IMG/VR virus record: IMGVR_UViG_3300029449_000141
Span: 1 to 38,649 of that record
DNA length: 38,649 nucleotides
Direction: 5' to 3' (one strand)
DNA from: a virus
The translations under genes and the position numbers were made by a program. The notes below the pieces were generated by a model. That model was not told the DNA's origin. It ran no database searches and was given only the letters and a program-made list of their open reading frames with translations. Of the stretch, positions 1-8,058 are shown in pieces; position 1 is the stretch's first letter; each line of letters starts with the position of its first letter.

Positions 1-12
1 ACCTCCATAAAT

Positions 13-729
13 TTAGTGGATAATCAAATTGAGCCGCTGTTGAAGCGACTCAGCGAGTACGCCTTGCGGCTCAGGTTCGGGTTGCGGTTGTTCTTTGGTC
101 TTTACCTTATCAAGCAAGGAATTGGTAACTGCCCTGCGACTGAACGCATAGGTCGGAGCGGCTTGATGTCTTTTGCTGTCTTCCAGCACACCGTCGGCAA
201 AACCCAATTCAATCGCCTTGTTTGCGTTCATCCATGTTTCTGCGTCCATCCAGTGGGAGATTTTTGCTCTCGACTGATTGGTCTTGACTTGGTAGGCGTT
301 GATGATGGATTCTTTGACCTCGTCCAGCATGGAGATGGCTTTTTGCATTTCGTCCGTGTCACCGATGGCGATGGTCAGTGGATTGTGCACCATCATCAGT
401 GCGGTGGGAGCCATGAGGACTTTCGTGCCAGCCATAGCGATGACACTTGCCGCAGAAGCGGCGATGCCGTCAATCTTGACCGTGACGTTGTGCGGATAAT
501 CCATCAACATGGCGTAGATTTGACTTGCAGCGATGCAGTCTCCGCCGGGCGAATTTAGCCAGATGGTGATGTCACCCTTGTCTGAGAAGAGTTCCGATTT
601 GAACATTGCCGGAGTGATTTCATCGCCCCACCAAGTCTCATCCGAGATCTCTCCATCAAAGTAAAGGACGCGTTCGCCACTTTCGTCAGCATCACGCGCC
701 CAGTTCCAAAACTTCTTGTTTTTTGCCAT
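13..729 (-). CDS. ClpP-like phage prohead protease
   Basis: Serine protease that matures the HK97-type procapsid by cutting scaffold or capsid precursor. The 238-residue protein has the Clp protease core. Ser92 in GIAASAAS aligns with the ClpP nucleophile and His115 in MMVHNP with the catalytic histidine. The third acid should fall near Asp162-Glu164, just before the conserved GFADGV. A proline- and glutamine-rich tail (about 213-225) follows the core. The ATG shares one base with the portal stop codon (TAATG), so translation is probably coupled. The portal-protease order is standard for this morphogenesis module, and the capsid gene should follow outside the window. Family assignment is firm; the role in capsid maturation is inferred from position. 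Confidence 0.93.
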   Translation of the reverse strand: MAKNKKFWNWARDADESGERVLYFDGEISDETWWGDEITPAMFKSELFSDKGDITIWLNSPGGDCIAASQIYAMLMDYPHNVTVKIDGIAASAASVIAMAGTKVLMAPTALMMVHNPLTIAIGDTDEMQKAISMLDEVKESIINAYQVKTNQSRAKISHWMDAETWMNANKAIELGFADGVLEDSKRHQAAPTYAFSRRAVTNSLLDKVKTKEQPQPEPEPQGVLAESLQQRLNLIIH

Positions 730-1958
730 TAGCTTGTATCCTCCGTTTCATTTGGTTTGTATGCTGCTCCAACATCGGCCAGCTTGACCATGTTGCCGTT
801 GACGAAGTGCAGATCGCCGCCTTCCTCGGCAGTCAGCAGATTCATATCCTCCAAGCCACGTACATCGTTGACCGACATAAATCCGTTTTGAATGCCTGTT
901 GAATAGCCTTGCATACGGCTTTGGTAGTCGCCGCGAAGTAGTCCGTCGAGATTAAACTTGATAAAGATCGTCGCTTTTTCCGATGGCAGAATGAGAACCT
1001 GCTGTAAAGACTGCTCCCACCTGACCACCCACGGGTCGAGGGTATACTTGACGAACTCTAAAGACTGCTGTTCGATGTTGGAGAAGCTGCTCTTTTCAAG
1101 GTCGCCGACCATATGAGGAGGCACTCTGAAAATACGGGCAATTTCATTTATTTGAAACTTACGTGTTTCCAAAAACTGCGCCTGTTCAGGCGGTATGGAC
1201 ATCTGATGGAATTTAAGACCTTCCTCCAAAACCGCTACTTTGTGTGCATTTGCGCCTCCGAATTGCGACTGCCAGCTTTCTCTGAGCCTGTCGGCCTGTT
1301 CCGGTTTGATGACACCGGGGTGTTCCAGTACACCGCCGGGGTTCGCTCCGTTGGCGAAAAACGTAGCGCCGTAGTCCTCCGTTGCAAGGGCAAGCCCCAC
1401 GGCGTTCTTTGCCATCGCAATCGGCGAGTAACCTATAAGGCCGTCAAAGCCCAAGCCGGGGATATGCAGGATATTCTCGCGACGTAACTTGACCTGACCC
1501 TTGTCACTTTGGTAGGTGTAGACCAGTTCGCCGCTTTCGTTTCTATCCACAGCCATTCGGTCGGGCAGGAGTGGATAGAGCGCAATGGGAAACCCCCTGC
1601 CGTCTCTGATAATCTGTGCGTAAGCGTTGCCCCAAAGTAAAAGATGACTCATCAGTGTTTCTCTGAACACAAATGAAGTCATCTCGCGGTTAGGCTCATC
1701 ATGAAGCAGCCGGTAGAGGGGGTGTGACGGTTTTGTGGATTTGCTCCCGTTGGCGGTTCGCTCATATACGTGGAGCGGAAGTCCCGCCACCGATTCGGCA
1801 AGGATACGGACGCAAGCGTAGACCGCCGAGGTCTGCATCGCCGTCCGCTCATTGACCGCCTTACCGCTGGTTGTGCCACCGAAGAGAAAATTCCAGCCAC
1901 CACCGACACGGTTTTTAGGCTTATCCCGTGAGCGGAACAACCCTGAGAATATGCTCAT
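729..1958 (-). CDS. HK97-family phage portal protein
   Basis: Forms the dodecameric ring at one capsid vertex through which DNA is packaged and ejected. The 409-residue length is normal for the HK97 portal family. Typical segments are visible: an N-terminal stretch with SAVYACVRILAESVAGLPLH (about 44-63), the GNAYAQIIRDGRG region, and a C-terminal wing-helix region with FSNIEQQSLEFVKYTLDPW. It overlaps the large terminase stop by 4 bases (ATGA) and the protease start by one base, so the three genes form a coupled packaging and head operon. Nothing looks broken. Assignment rests on recognised family sequence and on the terminase-portal-protease order. Confidence 0.93.
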   Translation of the reverse strand: MSIFSGLFRSRDKPKNRVGGGWNFLFGGTTSGKAVNERTAMQTSAVYACVRILAESVAGLPLHVYERTANGSKSTKPSHPLYRLLHDEPNREMTSFVFRETLMSHLLLWGNAYAQIIRDGRGFPIALYPLLPDRMAVDRNESGELVYTYQSDKGQVKLRRENILHIPGLGFDGLIGYSPIAMAKNAVGLALATEDYGATFFANGANPGGVLEHPGVIKPEQADRLRESWQSQFGGANAHKVAVLEEGLKFHQMSIPPEQAQFLETRKFQINEIARIFRVPPHMVGDLEKSSFSNIEQQSLEFVKYTLDPWVVRWEQSLQQVLILPSEKATIFIKFNLDGLLRGDYQSRMQGYSTGIQNGFMSVNDVRGLEDMNLLTAEEGGDLHFVNGNMVKLADVGAAYKPNETEDTS

Positions 1959-3562
1959 ATAAATAACAACCCCCTTTCATCATAGACACTGTCGTTGATA
2001 CCGCCGCCGAGGGTTGCCCTCGCAAGTCCCATGATCAGCGCGACTACACCATCTATTTTTTCTGTAGATTTCTTCTTATTGGGTTTGATGTTGCCCGCAG
2101 CATCTTGGTCGACGATGACATTACTCATATTCCAGTCGAGGACAGGATGTTTTCCATGGCGTATTTTGCCTTCCATCACAAACTGAAAGAAGTCCTTTGA
2201 AGGTGGGGACATGGAAATGAAACCCTGACCGAACGGAAACACCGTAAACCCATGCTCCGCACCCAGTTCTTCAAGGTCGCGGCGAATCTTCTCCGCACCG
2301 TAGCGGTCGTAGGCGATTTCACGAATTCTAAAACGCTCAGACAGCTTGGCGATGAAAGCCACTATGTAGTCATAGTCCACCACATTGCCCTCGGTGGTGT
2401 TGAACACTCCTGACTTTTTCCATACGGCATAAGGAACGTGGTCGCGCCTTGTCCGCAGGTCAATCACATCTTCCGGCAGCCAGTAAAATGGCATCACTGT
2501 GTATTTGGTATCAACTCCAACCGGTGGGAATACCAGAACCAGAGCCGTAAGATCGCCGGTACTGGAAAGGTCGAGACCGCAGTAGCAATCCCGACCCTCG
2601 TATTCTTCAAAGTCTATGTCTTCACCGCAGGCGTCCCATTTGTCCATAGGCATCCACCTGATATCAGCATTACACCATTCGTTCAGGCGAAACTGCCGAA
2701 AGTGCATCTCCTCGGCAGGGTTTTGTTTTGCCTGTTCATAGGCAGCCTGCACCGTTTCAAAGGGAATCGTTACGTCGATGGATGGATTGACCCGTCGCCA
2801 GACGGCTTCGTCATTCCAATCATCATCTTCTTCAATGCCGAATACGGCAGGATAGAAGGACGGATCAATTTTTGAGCCGTCCATAACCGCTTTTGCTTTT
2901 TGGTGGATTTCATAACAGATGCTCGTCTTATCCCTGCCCGCTGTGGTGATGAGAAAGTAGAGGGGCTGCCGTCTGGCGTCACCTGTGTACTTGGTCATGG
3001 TATCGAACAGTTCGCGGGTCTGCTGGGCGAAGAGTTCATCAAATATAAGACCGGAAACATTGAAGCCTTGTTTGGACTTTGTTTCCGAGGACAGCACTCT
3101 ATAAAAGCTGTTGGTGTGCGGGAATATAATCCGCTTGGTTGACGGCACGAGTTTTGACAGCTTTGCCAGATCGCCGCATTGCTCGACCATCGCTTTGGCA
3201 GTATTGAAAACAATACTCGCCTGATTGATGTCGGCGGCACAGGAGTAGACCTCGGCACCCGCTTCGCCATCGGCGAACAGGAGGTAGAGGGCGATTGCCG
3301 CCGCCAGTTCCGACTTACCGTTTTTCTTACCGACCTCAACATACGCCGTGCGAAACTGCCGATAACCGTCCTCTCCGACGATACCAAAAATATCACGGAT
3401 AATTTGCTCCTGCCACGGCATCAACTGAAAAGGTTTTCCATACCATTCGCCGGTGGTGTGCTTGAGCATGGATATAAAATTAACCGCAAAATCCGCTCGT
3501 CGTACATCATATCGGCTGGTCGGCAACATGAGTGGTGTTGGTTTGTATTTGAAATCAGGCAC
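1955..3562 (-). CDS. terL: Phage terminase large subunit (packaging ATPase-nuclease)
   Basis: Motor that translocates and cuts phage DNA during packaging. The GTG at 3562 (protein begins MPDFKYKP) is preferred because GGAGG lies six bases upstream; an in-frame TTG at 3583 has no such site. This gives 535 residues. Visible motifs are the variant Walker A VEVGKKNGKSEL (about 75-86), Walker B GLIFDEL (171-177) and a RuvC/RNase H-type nuclease motif GLDLSSTGD (about 329-337). The N-terminal PFQLMPWQEQIIRDIFG is typical of the Terminase_1 family. The stop overlaps the portal ATG. The small subunit gene is about 3 kb upstream, separated by accessory genes, an arrangement common in clostridial prophages. 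Confidence 0.94.
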   Translation of the reverse strand: MPDFKYKPTPLMLPTSRYDVRRADFAVNFISMLKHTTGEWYGKPFQLMPWQEQIIRDIFGIVGEDGYRQFRTAYVEVGKKNGKSELAAAIALYLLFADGEAGAEVYSCAADINQASIVFNTAKAMVEQCGDLAKLSKLVPSTKRIIFPHTNSFYRVLSSETKSKQGFNVSGLIFDELFAQQTRELFDTMTKYTGDARRQPLYFLITTAGRDKTSICYEIHQKAKAVMDGSKIDPSFYPAVFGIEEDDDWNDEAVWRRVNPSIDVTIPFETVQAAYEQAKQNPAEEMHFRQFRLNEWCNADIRWMPMDKWDACGEDIDFEEYEGRDCYCGLDLSSTGDLTALVLVFPPVGVDTKYTVMPFYWLPEDVIDLRTRRDHVPYAVWKKSGVFNTTEGNVVDYDYIVAFIAKLSERFRIREIAYDRYGAEKIRRDLEELGAEHGFTVFPFGQGFISMSPPSKDFFQFVMEGKIRHGKHPVLDWNMSNVIVDQDAAGNIKPNKKKSTEKIDGVVALIMGLARATLGGGINDSVYDERGLLFI

Positions 3563-3627
3563 CGTCGTCCTCCTTTCGCGCAAAATAAAAGACCTCCGAA
3601 GAAGTCATCAAAATCTATCTGTACGAG

Positions 3628-3651
3628 AGACAGCCCCTTGTCGGGGTGTCT
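3628..3651 (-). other. Hairpin between small gene and terL
   Basis: The 109-base gap between the 77-aa gene and terL holds an imperfect stem. AGACA pairs with TGTCT and CCCC with GGGG, with one bulged G and a five-base loop. No U-tract follows on the minus strand, so it does not look like an efficient terminator there. It could be a pause or RNA-processing site in the late transcript. Confidence 0.4.
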
Positions 3652-3671
3652 GTCTTTCGGTTGTTTCGTGT

Positions 3672-3905
3672 TTAGTTGTACTTGCTGAGGATGATGCTGT
3701 AGACCGCCTTGACCTCATCGGTGGGTTTGATATCCCAACCCCTGTCGTAGTTAACAACGTCGCGGGTCTCGCCGAACTTGCGTATTGTCAGCTTGCTGAT
3801 TTTGCCGCCGTCGATACCGAACGGAGAGCTTTCCTCATAATGCTTGACCCAGTATTTGTACTTGCTGCCTGTCGATGGGCAGTAGATAATTCCTTCACTC
3901 CACAT
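3672..3905 (-). CDS. Small conserved phage protein, unknown function
   Basis: A 77-residue protein of unknown function. The ATG at 3905 is chosen because AGGAGA sits eight bases upstream; the TTG at 3911 is poorly placed. The sequence has CPSTGSKYKYWVKHYEESS near the start, then GIDGGKISKLTIRK and a hydrophobic C-terminal helix. This reads as a compact beta-rich domain. Its start lies inside the end of the DUF4314 gene (11-base overlap), so the two are probably translated together. Small proteins of this kind are common between methylase and terminase genes in Firmicutes phages, but I cannot name a function. Confidence 0.7.
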   Translation of the reverse strand: MWSEGIIYCPSTGSKYKYWVKHYEESSPFGIDGGKISKLTIRKFGETRDVVNYDRGWDIKPTDEVKAVYSIILSKYN

Positions 3906-4308
3906 TTTCAAGTTCTCCTGTCAATATCAGATTTGCATATCGCTTGGTGTCCGTGGAAATGAAGTTCGCTAATTCGTTGAATCCCATCTCCATCGCAATT
4001 TTGAACACTGCTTTGGTATCAAACATATTCGTGCGCCCCGTGGCCGCCACCTTACGACATTGTGCTTTGACAACCTCGGCTTTGGAAAGCAGTCTGATTT
4101 CATCCTCGCCAAAAACTGCTCCGAGATGTGAGCCGCTGTCCCAGATAATGAAAACCGTGCCTGTGTCGTCTACGAAGTCCACCGTTCCCGTGTCGCCGGG
4201 TTTCAGCTTGGTGTAGGGGTCAGTCATAGAAATCAGTTCAACACGAGCGCCTTTTTTGTAACTTACCCTCCGTGCTTCGAGGGCTGCTTTTGATATGAAA
4301 CTATTCAC
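3895..4308 (-). CDS. DUF4314-domain phage protein
   Basis: 137 residues from a GTG at 4308, which lies behind GGAGGTGG and overlaps the upstream stop by 8 bases. An open frame continues upstream to 4494 but lies antisense-free inside another gene and has no domain, so the longer start is rejected. Residues about 17-75 match DUF4314, a small SH3-like fold with the hallmark GARVELISMTDPYTKLKPGD, then GTVDFVDDTGTVFIIWDSGS and a conserved GEDEIRLL. The remaining 60 residues are helical and unassigned. The DUF4314 fold resembles ligand- or nucleic-acid-binding SH3 barrels, but its role in phage is unknown. Confidence 0.82.
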   Translation of the reverse strand: MNSFISKAALEARRVSYKKGARVELISMTDPYTKLKPGDTGTVDFVDDTGTVFIIWDSGSHLGAVFGEDEIRLLSKAEVVKAQCRKVAATGRTNMFDTKAVFKIAMEMGFNELANFISTDTKRYANLILTGELENVE

Positions 4309-5002
4309 TGTCTGCCACCTCCATTTTCTTGCCGCCTTTCCAGCTTGAATTGCCTTCAAGTCTTGAAAGTAATATCTTTCGAGCTGCTTTGTACTCGTCG
4401 CCGATGAATCCAAGGGAGAGCAGGAAACACCGCATAGCGTATTTCGGGTTGCCGTCGATGTCTTTTTCTCTTGCCGTGATTCGCTTCTTTTCAATTGCAG
4501 TTTTGCAAAGCAGGCTGATCAGCGTGGCGTAGGCTTCTGTGTGTTCCGTATCAATCGTTCCTTTAAACCAGGGGAACTGCAGTGTGTCGGTGGTCTGCTT
4601 AATCGGCAGGTCATCCGTTCCGATCGACGCCTTGAGAAGCGGGGCTTTGGCATTCACCAGTTTGGAGAGATTGTCGAGTTTCTCAGGTGTAAAGCCGTCA
4701 AGGGGTATTTCGATGGTCAGGCGGTCGCTGAGATCCGCTTGGTATGTGCTGCTTTCGGGTCCAGTCGCCAGCTCATCGTATTCTTCGGTGACTGCCTTGA
4801 AGCTGTGCAAACCGCAAAGGTTAGCGACCAGCTCCCGGTTGTCCTCGCCCATGAGCGTGCCAGTCTTGTCGATGTGGTAGCCGCCAACCTCGTAGGCGAA
4901 TGTCGGCGCTCCGAGGTAATTGGTCGGGGCGTTAAGTTCATGGCTGATGGCTGCGACCAGTGATTTGCGTTCAGAGCCTGTTACGTTGTAAGAAAGTCTC
5001 AT
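4301..5002 (-). CDS. Phage 'virulence-related' family protein, unknown function
   Basis: 233 residues. The ATG at 5002 (MRLSYNVTGSERK) sits eight bases after GGAGG, while an upstream ATG at 5017 overlaps that same site, so the shorter start is used. The N-terminal pattern, a short beta strand followed by GSERKSLVAAISHELNAPTNYLGAP, belongs to a family common in clostridial prophages and usually annotated only as virulence-related. The C-terminal half is helical, with FPWFKGTIDTEHTEAYATLI and LLCKTAIEKKRITAREK. No catalytic motif is recognised. It is translationally coupled to the DUF4314 gene downstream. Confidence 0.75.
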   Translation of the reverse strand: MRLSYNVTGSERKSLVAAISHELNAPTNYLGAPTFAYEVGGYHIDKTGTLMGEDNRELVANLCGLHSFKAVTEEYDELATGPESSTYQADLSDRLTIEIPLDGFTPEKLDNLSKLVNAKAPLLKASIGTDDLPIKQTTDTLQFPWFKGTIDTEHTEAYATLISLLCKTAIEKKRITAREKDIDGNPKYAMRCFLLSLGFIGDEYKAARKILLSRLEGNSSWKGGKKMEVADSE

Positions 5003-5207
5003 GTTCGTTTCCTCCATTTTCCTTGATTTTGCAGGGGTTTTGTCCTCCGTGCACTACATATATCACTCTGAACGCCTTTATTAGCAAGCTTTTATGTGAT
5101 AATAAATGCACCGAATATCAAGGAAATACAGCCCCTTGTTATTGTGTGTATGACACAATGCCGCTGAGAATAAAATCATACTTGGAAGAGCCACATAGCG
5201 CTTTTGA
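5003..5207. other. 205-base intergenic region with operator-like palindrome
   Basis: No gene is supported in this gap between the methyltransferase stop and the next start. It contains a perfect 7-bp inverted repeat, ATTGTGT / ACACAAT, with a five-base spacer at 5141-5159. Just beside it is ACAGCCCCTTGT, which also occurs in the hairpin near 3631-3641. The segment is more AT-rich than its neighbours. It may hold a regulatory or processing site for the downstream late genes; nothing more can be said. Confidence 0.4.
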
Positions 5208-6461
5208 CTATATTAAAGCCACCTCTTTCACGAGGTCGGCATATTGGAATACCTTGCCGTCACGCTCACAGGTGATATCCTCGCCACCGTTTTGCTTGTA
5301 CTCGGCATACCTGCGTAAAATGACCGAAGCATATTTCTCGTCCAATTCGAGCATGTAGCAGGTGCGGTCAAGCTGCTCGCAGGCGATGAGCGTCGACCCG
5401 GAGCCGCCGAAAGTGTCCAGCACGATGGCGTTTGCCTGACTGCTGTTGGCAATAGGATATGCCAGCAGGTCGAGGGGTTTGCTTGTCGGGTGATCGGCGT
5501 TTTTCTTTGGTTTATCGAAGTTCCAAATGGTAGTCTGCTTACGGTCGGAATACCACTTGTGTTTGGAGGTATTCTTAAAGGCATACAGCACCGGCTCGTG
5601 CATTTGCTGGTAATCACCCCGACCAAGCACGAGGGCATTTTTCACCCAGATGCAAGTCGTGGAATAATGGAACCCTGCGTCCACGCAAGCGCGGAAGAAA
5701 TTTACCTTCTCCGAATCTGAATGGAAGCAGTAAAAAGCCCCGCCGTCGGCGAGGTTCTCGTAAAGATTCTTAAATGCCGACAGCAAAAAGATGTAGAATT
5801 GTTCTGCTTTCATGCTGTCGTTCTTGATTTTTAGTCCGCTCACAGATTCAAAGCTGACGTTGTAAGGGGGATCGGTCAGGACAAGATTGGCTTTGCGACC
5901 ATCCATCAGCTTCTTGACAGTTTCCGATATCGTGGCATTGCCGCAAATGAGTCGGTGCCGCCCCAGCGTCCAAACATCTCCAGGTAAAACAAAAGCCGCC
6001 TGTTCAAGAGCGGCTGTTAAGTCGAAATCGTCGTCAGCTACGTCCCCGCCGGGGTCGACGAAGAGTTTTTCAATCTCGTCGGCGTCAAAGCCCGTAATTT
6101 CGAGGTCGAAGCCGAGTTCCTTGAGGTCGGCAAATTCCAGAGCTAAAAGTTCCTCGTCCCATCCGGCATTGAGTGCCAGTCTGTTGTCAGTAAGAATATA
6201 CGCCCGCTTCTGGGCTTCGGTCAGATGCTCCACAAACACGCAGGGGATTTCGGTCAAACCTTCTTCCCGTGCTGCCATAATGCGTCCATGTCCTGCGATA
6301 ATATTCAGGTCTTTATCCACGATGACCGGGTTGACGAAACCGAACTCACGCAGGGAGGAACGAAGCTGTAAAATCTGCTCCTTGCTATGGGTGCGGGCGT
6401 TCCTTGCATATGGGACGAGACGGTCTATATTCACTTTTTCAAATCGTTCTGTCGATTTCAT
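5208..6461 (-). CDS. ParB-domain/DNA methyltransferase fusion
   Basis: 417 residues with two parts. Residues about 8-100 form a ParB/Srx-like domain (LVPYARNARTHSKEQI, then GHGRIMAAREEG). The rest is an amino-methyltransferase of the N4-cytosine/N6-adenine class. Motif IV is DPPY at 197-200 and the AdoMet-binding motif is FGGSG at 351-355; this order (IV before I) marks the beta-type layout. Such fusions are frequent orphan methylases in Firmicutes prophages, where they probably shield phage DNA from host restriction or mark packaging sites. It starts three bases after the small-terminase stop. The base specificity cannot be read from sequence. Confidence 0.93.
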   Translation of the reverse strand: MKSTERFEKVNIDRLVPYARNARTHSKEQILQLRSSLREFGFVNPVIVDKDLNIIAGHGRIMAAREEGLTEIPCVFVEHLTEAQKRAYILTDNRLALNAGWDEELLALEFADLKELGFDLEITGFDADEIEKLFVDPGGDVADDDFDLTAALEQAAFVLPGDVWTLGRHRLICGNATISETVKKLMDGRKANLVLTDPPYNVSFESVSGLKIKNDSMKAEQFYIFLLSAFKNLYENLADGGAFYCFHSDSEKVNFFRACVDAGFHYSTTCIWVKNALVLGRGDYQQMHEPVLYAFKNTSKHKWYSDRKQTTIWNFDKPKKNADHPTSKPLDLLAYPIANSSQANAIVLDTFGGSGSTLIACEQLDRTCYMLELDEKYASVILRRYAEYKQNGGEDITCERDGKVFQYADLVKEVALI

Positions 6462-6464
6462 ATC

Positions 6465-6965
6465 CTAAAACCCCCTGTTTGTTAGCAGTTCGAGAAAGGC
6501 GTTCTTTTCTTCGCCCTGCGTGCTGCTGTGGCGATTGATGATTTGCATAATCAGGTTAAAGTCGCCTTGCATCGCCTTGTAATACTGAGCGCCTGCCGTG
6601 ACGTAGGGCGAGAGCTTCAGTTCCTTGGTCATTCGTCCGATTTTACGGTTCATGGCTTCGCAGGCAAGAAAGCCTTGCCTGTTCAGCACATAATCTGTAA
6701 TAGTCTGCGGTGCTACATAACCATCACAGCCGCGAGCTGAAATATACTCCTCGATTTCATTTCGCAGCACATCCGCCGCCGGAACTTCTTTTTCACATTC
6801 CTTCATAGCAATGGAGAAGTAGTCCGACATCACATTTTTGGAATTGACCTTTTTTGGTTTTGGCAAACTTACAGCATTTGCGCCAGAAGTTTTACCTTCA
6901 AGCTTTTTATCGATTGGATTTTTCCGAGGACGGCCTGCCCCCGGACGATAGCCTCCGCTGGGCAT
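6465..6965 (-). CDS. P27-family terminase small subunit
   Basis: DNA-recognition subunit of the packaging terminase. The ATG at 6965 (MPSGGYRPGAGRPRK) is chosen because GAGGTG lies at the right distance upstream; the longer frame to 7046 adds a low-complexity Lys/Ile stretch. The 166 residues carry the basic GAGRPRK tail typical of the family, then a helical P27-type domain with SDYFSIAMKECEKEVP and a C-terminal helix ending in ELLTNRGF. It sits between the HNH nuclease and methylase genes, a usual arrangement. Assignment is by family resemblance and by the neighbouring large subunit. Confidence 0.85.
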   Translation of the reverse strand: MPSGGYRPGAGRPRKNPIDKKLEGKTSGANAVSLPKPKKVNSKNVMSDYFSIAMKECEKEVPAADVLRNEIEEYISARGCDGYVAPQTITDYVLNRQGFLACEAMNRKIGRMTKELKLSPYVTAGAQYYKAMQGDFNLIMQIINRHSSTQGEEKNAFLELLTNRGF

Positions 6966-7067
6966 TGTCATCACCTCGTTTTTGATTTTGATTTCCGTTT
7001 TGATTTTTTGATTTTTGATATTTGAATAATTTGCACGGCAGGCCAAGCGCGCTGTCCACCTTAGAAG

Positions 7068-7451
7068 TCACAGGGATTGAGACCGCCCCTCGGTCTGAAC
7101 TTTAAAATAGTCGCCTTGCCCAGCGTGAAGTCTTGAGTGGCATTCCTGACAAAGCGCCATCATATTCTCCCAGTCGTTTGTGCCGCCGTCGGTCAGCTTC
7201 ACCTTATGGTGTGCAAGGGTGGCGGGAGTGAGCCGTCCGTCACGTTTACACATCACACATAGCGGGTTGGCCGACAGGAACGCTGCACGGATTTGTTTCC
7301 ACGTTCTACCGTAGCGTTTATTGCTGTCGGGGTCGCGGTCGTATCTGTTATATCGTTTGGCTTCCTGTTTCTGATGTTCCTCACAGTACCTACCCGTGGC
7401 CAGCTTGGCGCAGCCAGGGTAGGCACAGGGTTTCTTTGCTTTATATGGCAC
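7068..7451 (-). CDS. HNH endonuclease, phage packaging-associated
   Basis: 127 residues from a GTG at 7451 immediately behind AGGAGGTG. The open frame extends to 7532, but that part runs through an intrinsic terminator, so the GTG is the real start. The N-terminal part has a zinc-binding pattern (CAYPGC, then YCEEH) and the C-terminal half is an HNH domain. There CVMC and CQECH supply zinc ligands and HHKVKLTDGGTNDWENMMAL carries the catalytic His pair and Asn. HNH proteins next to terminase genes are needed for cleavage of packaged DNA in several siphoviruses. It is the first gene of the late operon here. Confidence 0.92.
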   Translation of the reverse strand: MPYKAKKPCAYPGCAKLATGRYCEEHQKQEAKRYNRYDRDPDSNKRYGRTWKQIRAAFLSANPLCVMCKRDGRLTPATLAHHKVKLTDGGTNDWENMMALCQECHSRLHAGQGDYFKVQTEGRSQSL

Positions 7452-7474
7452 GTTGCACCTCCTGTTCTGCGCAT

Positions 7475-7508
7475 AAGAAAAGCCCCGTGGGATTGCTCCC
7501 GCGAGGCT
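7475..7508 (-). terminator. Intrinsic terminator at the early/late boundary
   Basis: On the minus strand a 12-bp stem (AGCCTCGCGGGA / TCCCACGGGGCT, one C-A mismatch and one G-U pair) is capped by a GCAA tetraloop and followed by TTTTCTT. It ends only about 24 bases before the HNH start. Transcripts arriving from the early genes should stop here unless antiterminated. Confidence 0.85.
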
Positions 7509-7569
7509 CGTGTGTGCATTTAATTTTGCCATTTTAATAATAACAGGCTTCTAAGCGGAATTATAGTGG

Positions 7570-8001
7570 TCAACAGTGGCGTATAGCATCGATCTCGTCC
7601 AAAGCCCGGCCGTGAAGCCGGTAAACCCAGCGAAGGTCGAAATGCAGCTCGACCGCTATCTGTTCCCATGTCTTGAAACACAAATACCTTAATTCCAGAA
7701 GCGTCTGGAGTTCGGGGCTTTCCACGCACTTAATCACCGTGACGATTTCATGCTTCAGATTTATCAGGCGAGTCAGGTCAGCGTTGATTTCAGACTCCAG
7801 GTCTACCATCTTGGCGATAACATCTTCCATGCGGTGAACATTGCGGTTTCCCTTGCTTGGCGGCACATCGGACAGAGTGGCACTTGCTTTTCCGGCGAGT
7901 TCTCGCAATGACTGCACCTGCTCAATCTTGCTATTGATACGCTGGTCTATGCGATAAGCTTGGGACAAATAATCCTTTGCCGATAGTTTTGGTTTGTTCA
8001 T
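7570..8001 (-). CDS. DUF1492 / ArpU-like late transcriptional regulator
   Basis: 143 residues with a strong GGAGGT site before the ATG. The N-terminal two thirds are helical and coiled-coil-like. The C-terminal part (about 100-143) has ELRYLCFKTWEQIAVELHF followed by WVYRLHGRALDEI, a sigma-region-4-type helix-turn-helix as in the ArpU/RinA group. Proteins of this type are made late in the early phase and switch on the packaging and morphogenesis genes. The position, last before the terminator and the HNH-terminase genes, fits that role. I did not find an unambiguous target promoter in the 60 bases downstream, although TATAAT-like sequence is present there. Confidence 0.85.
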   Translation of the reverse strand: MNKPKLSAKDYLSQAYRIDQRINSKIEQVQSLRELAGKASATLSDVPPSKGNRNVHRMEDVIAKMVDLESEINADLTRLINLKHEIVTVIKCVESPELQTLLELRYLCFKTWEQIAVELHFDLRWVYRLHGRALDEIDAIRHC

Positions 8002-8058
8002 AGGCTACCTCCGATAATTTAATCCCCTCGGATTGGCAGCTTTTGACTCCATAGATTG

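Noticed and set aside
3895-4494. Longer DUF4314 reading frame
   Set aside because: The extra N-terminal part overlaps the preceding gene, has no domain, and the GTG at 4308 has an ideal ribosome site.
7452-7532. Longer HNH start at 7532
   Set aside because: The extension is a translated intrinsic terminator; AGGAGGTG before the GTG at 7451 decides the start.
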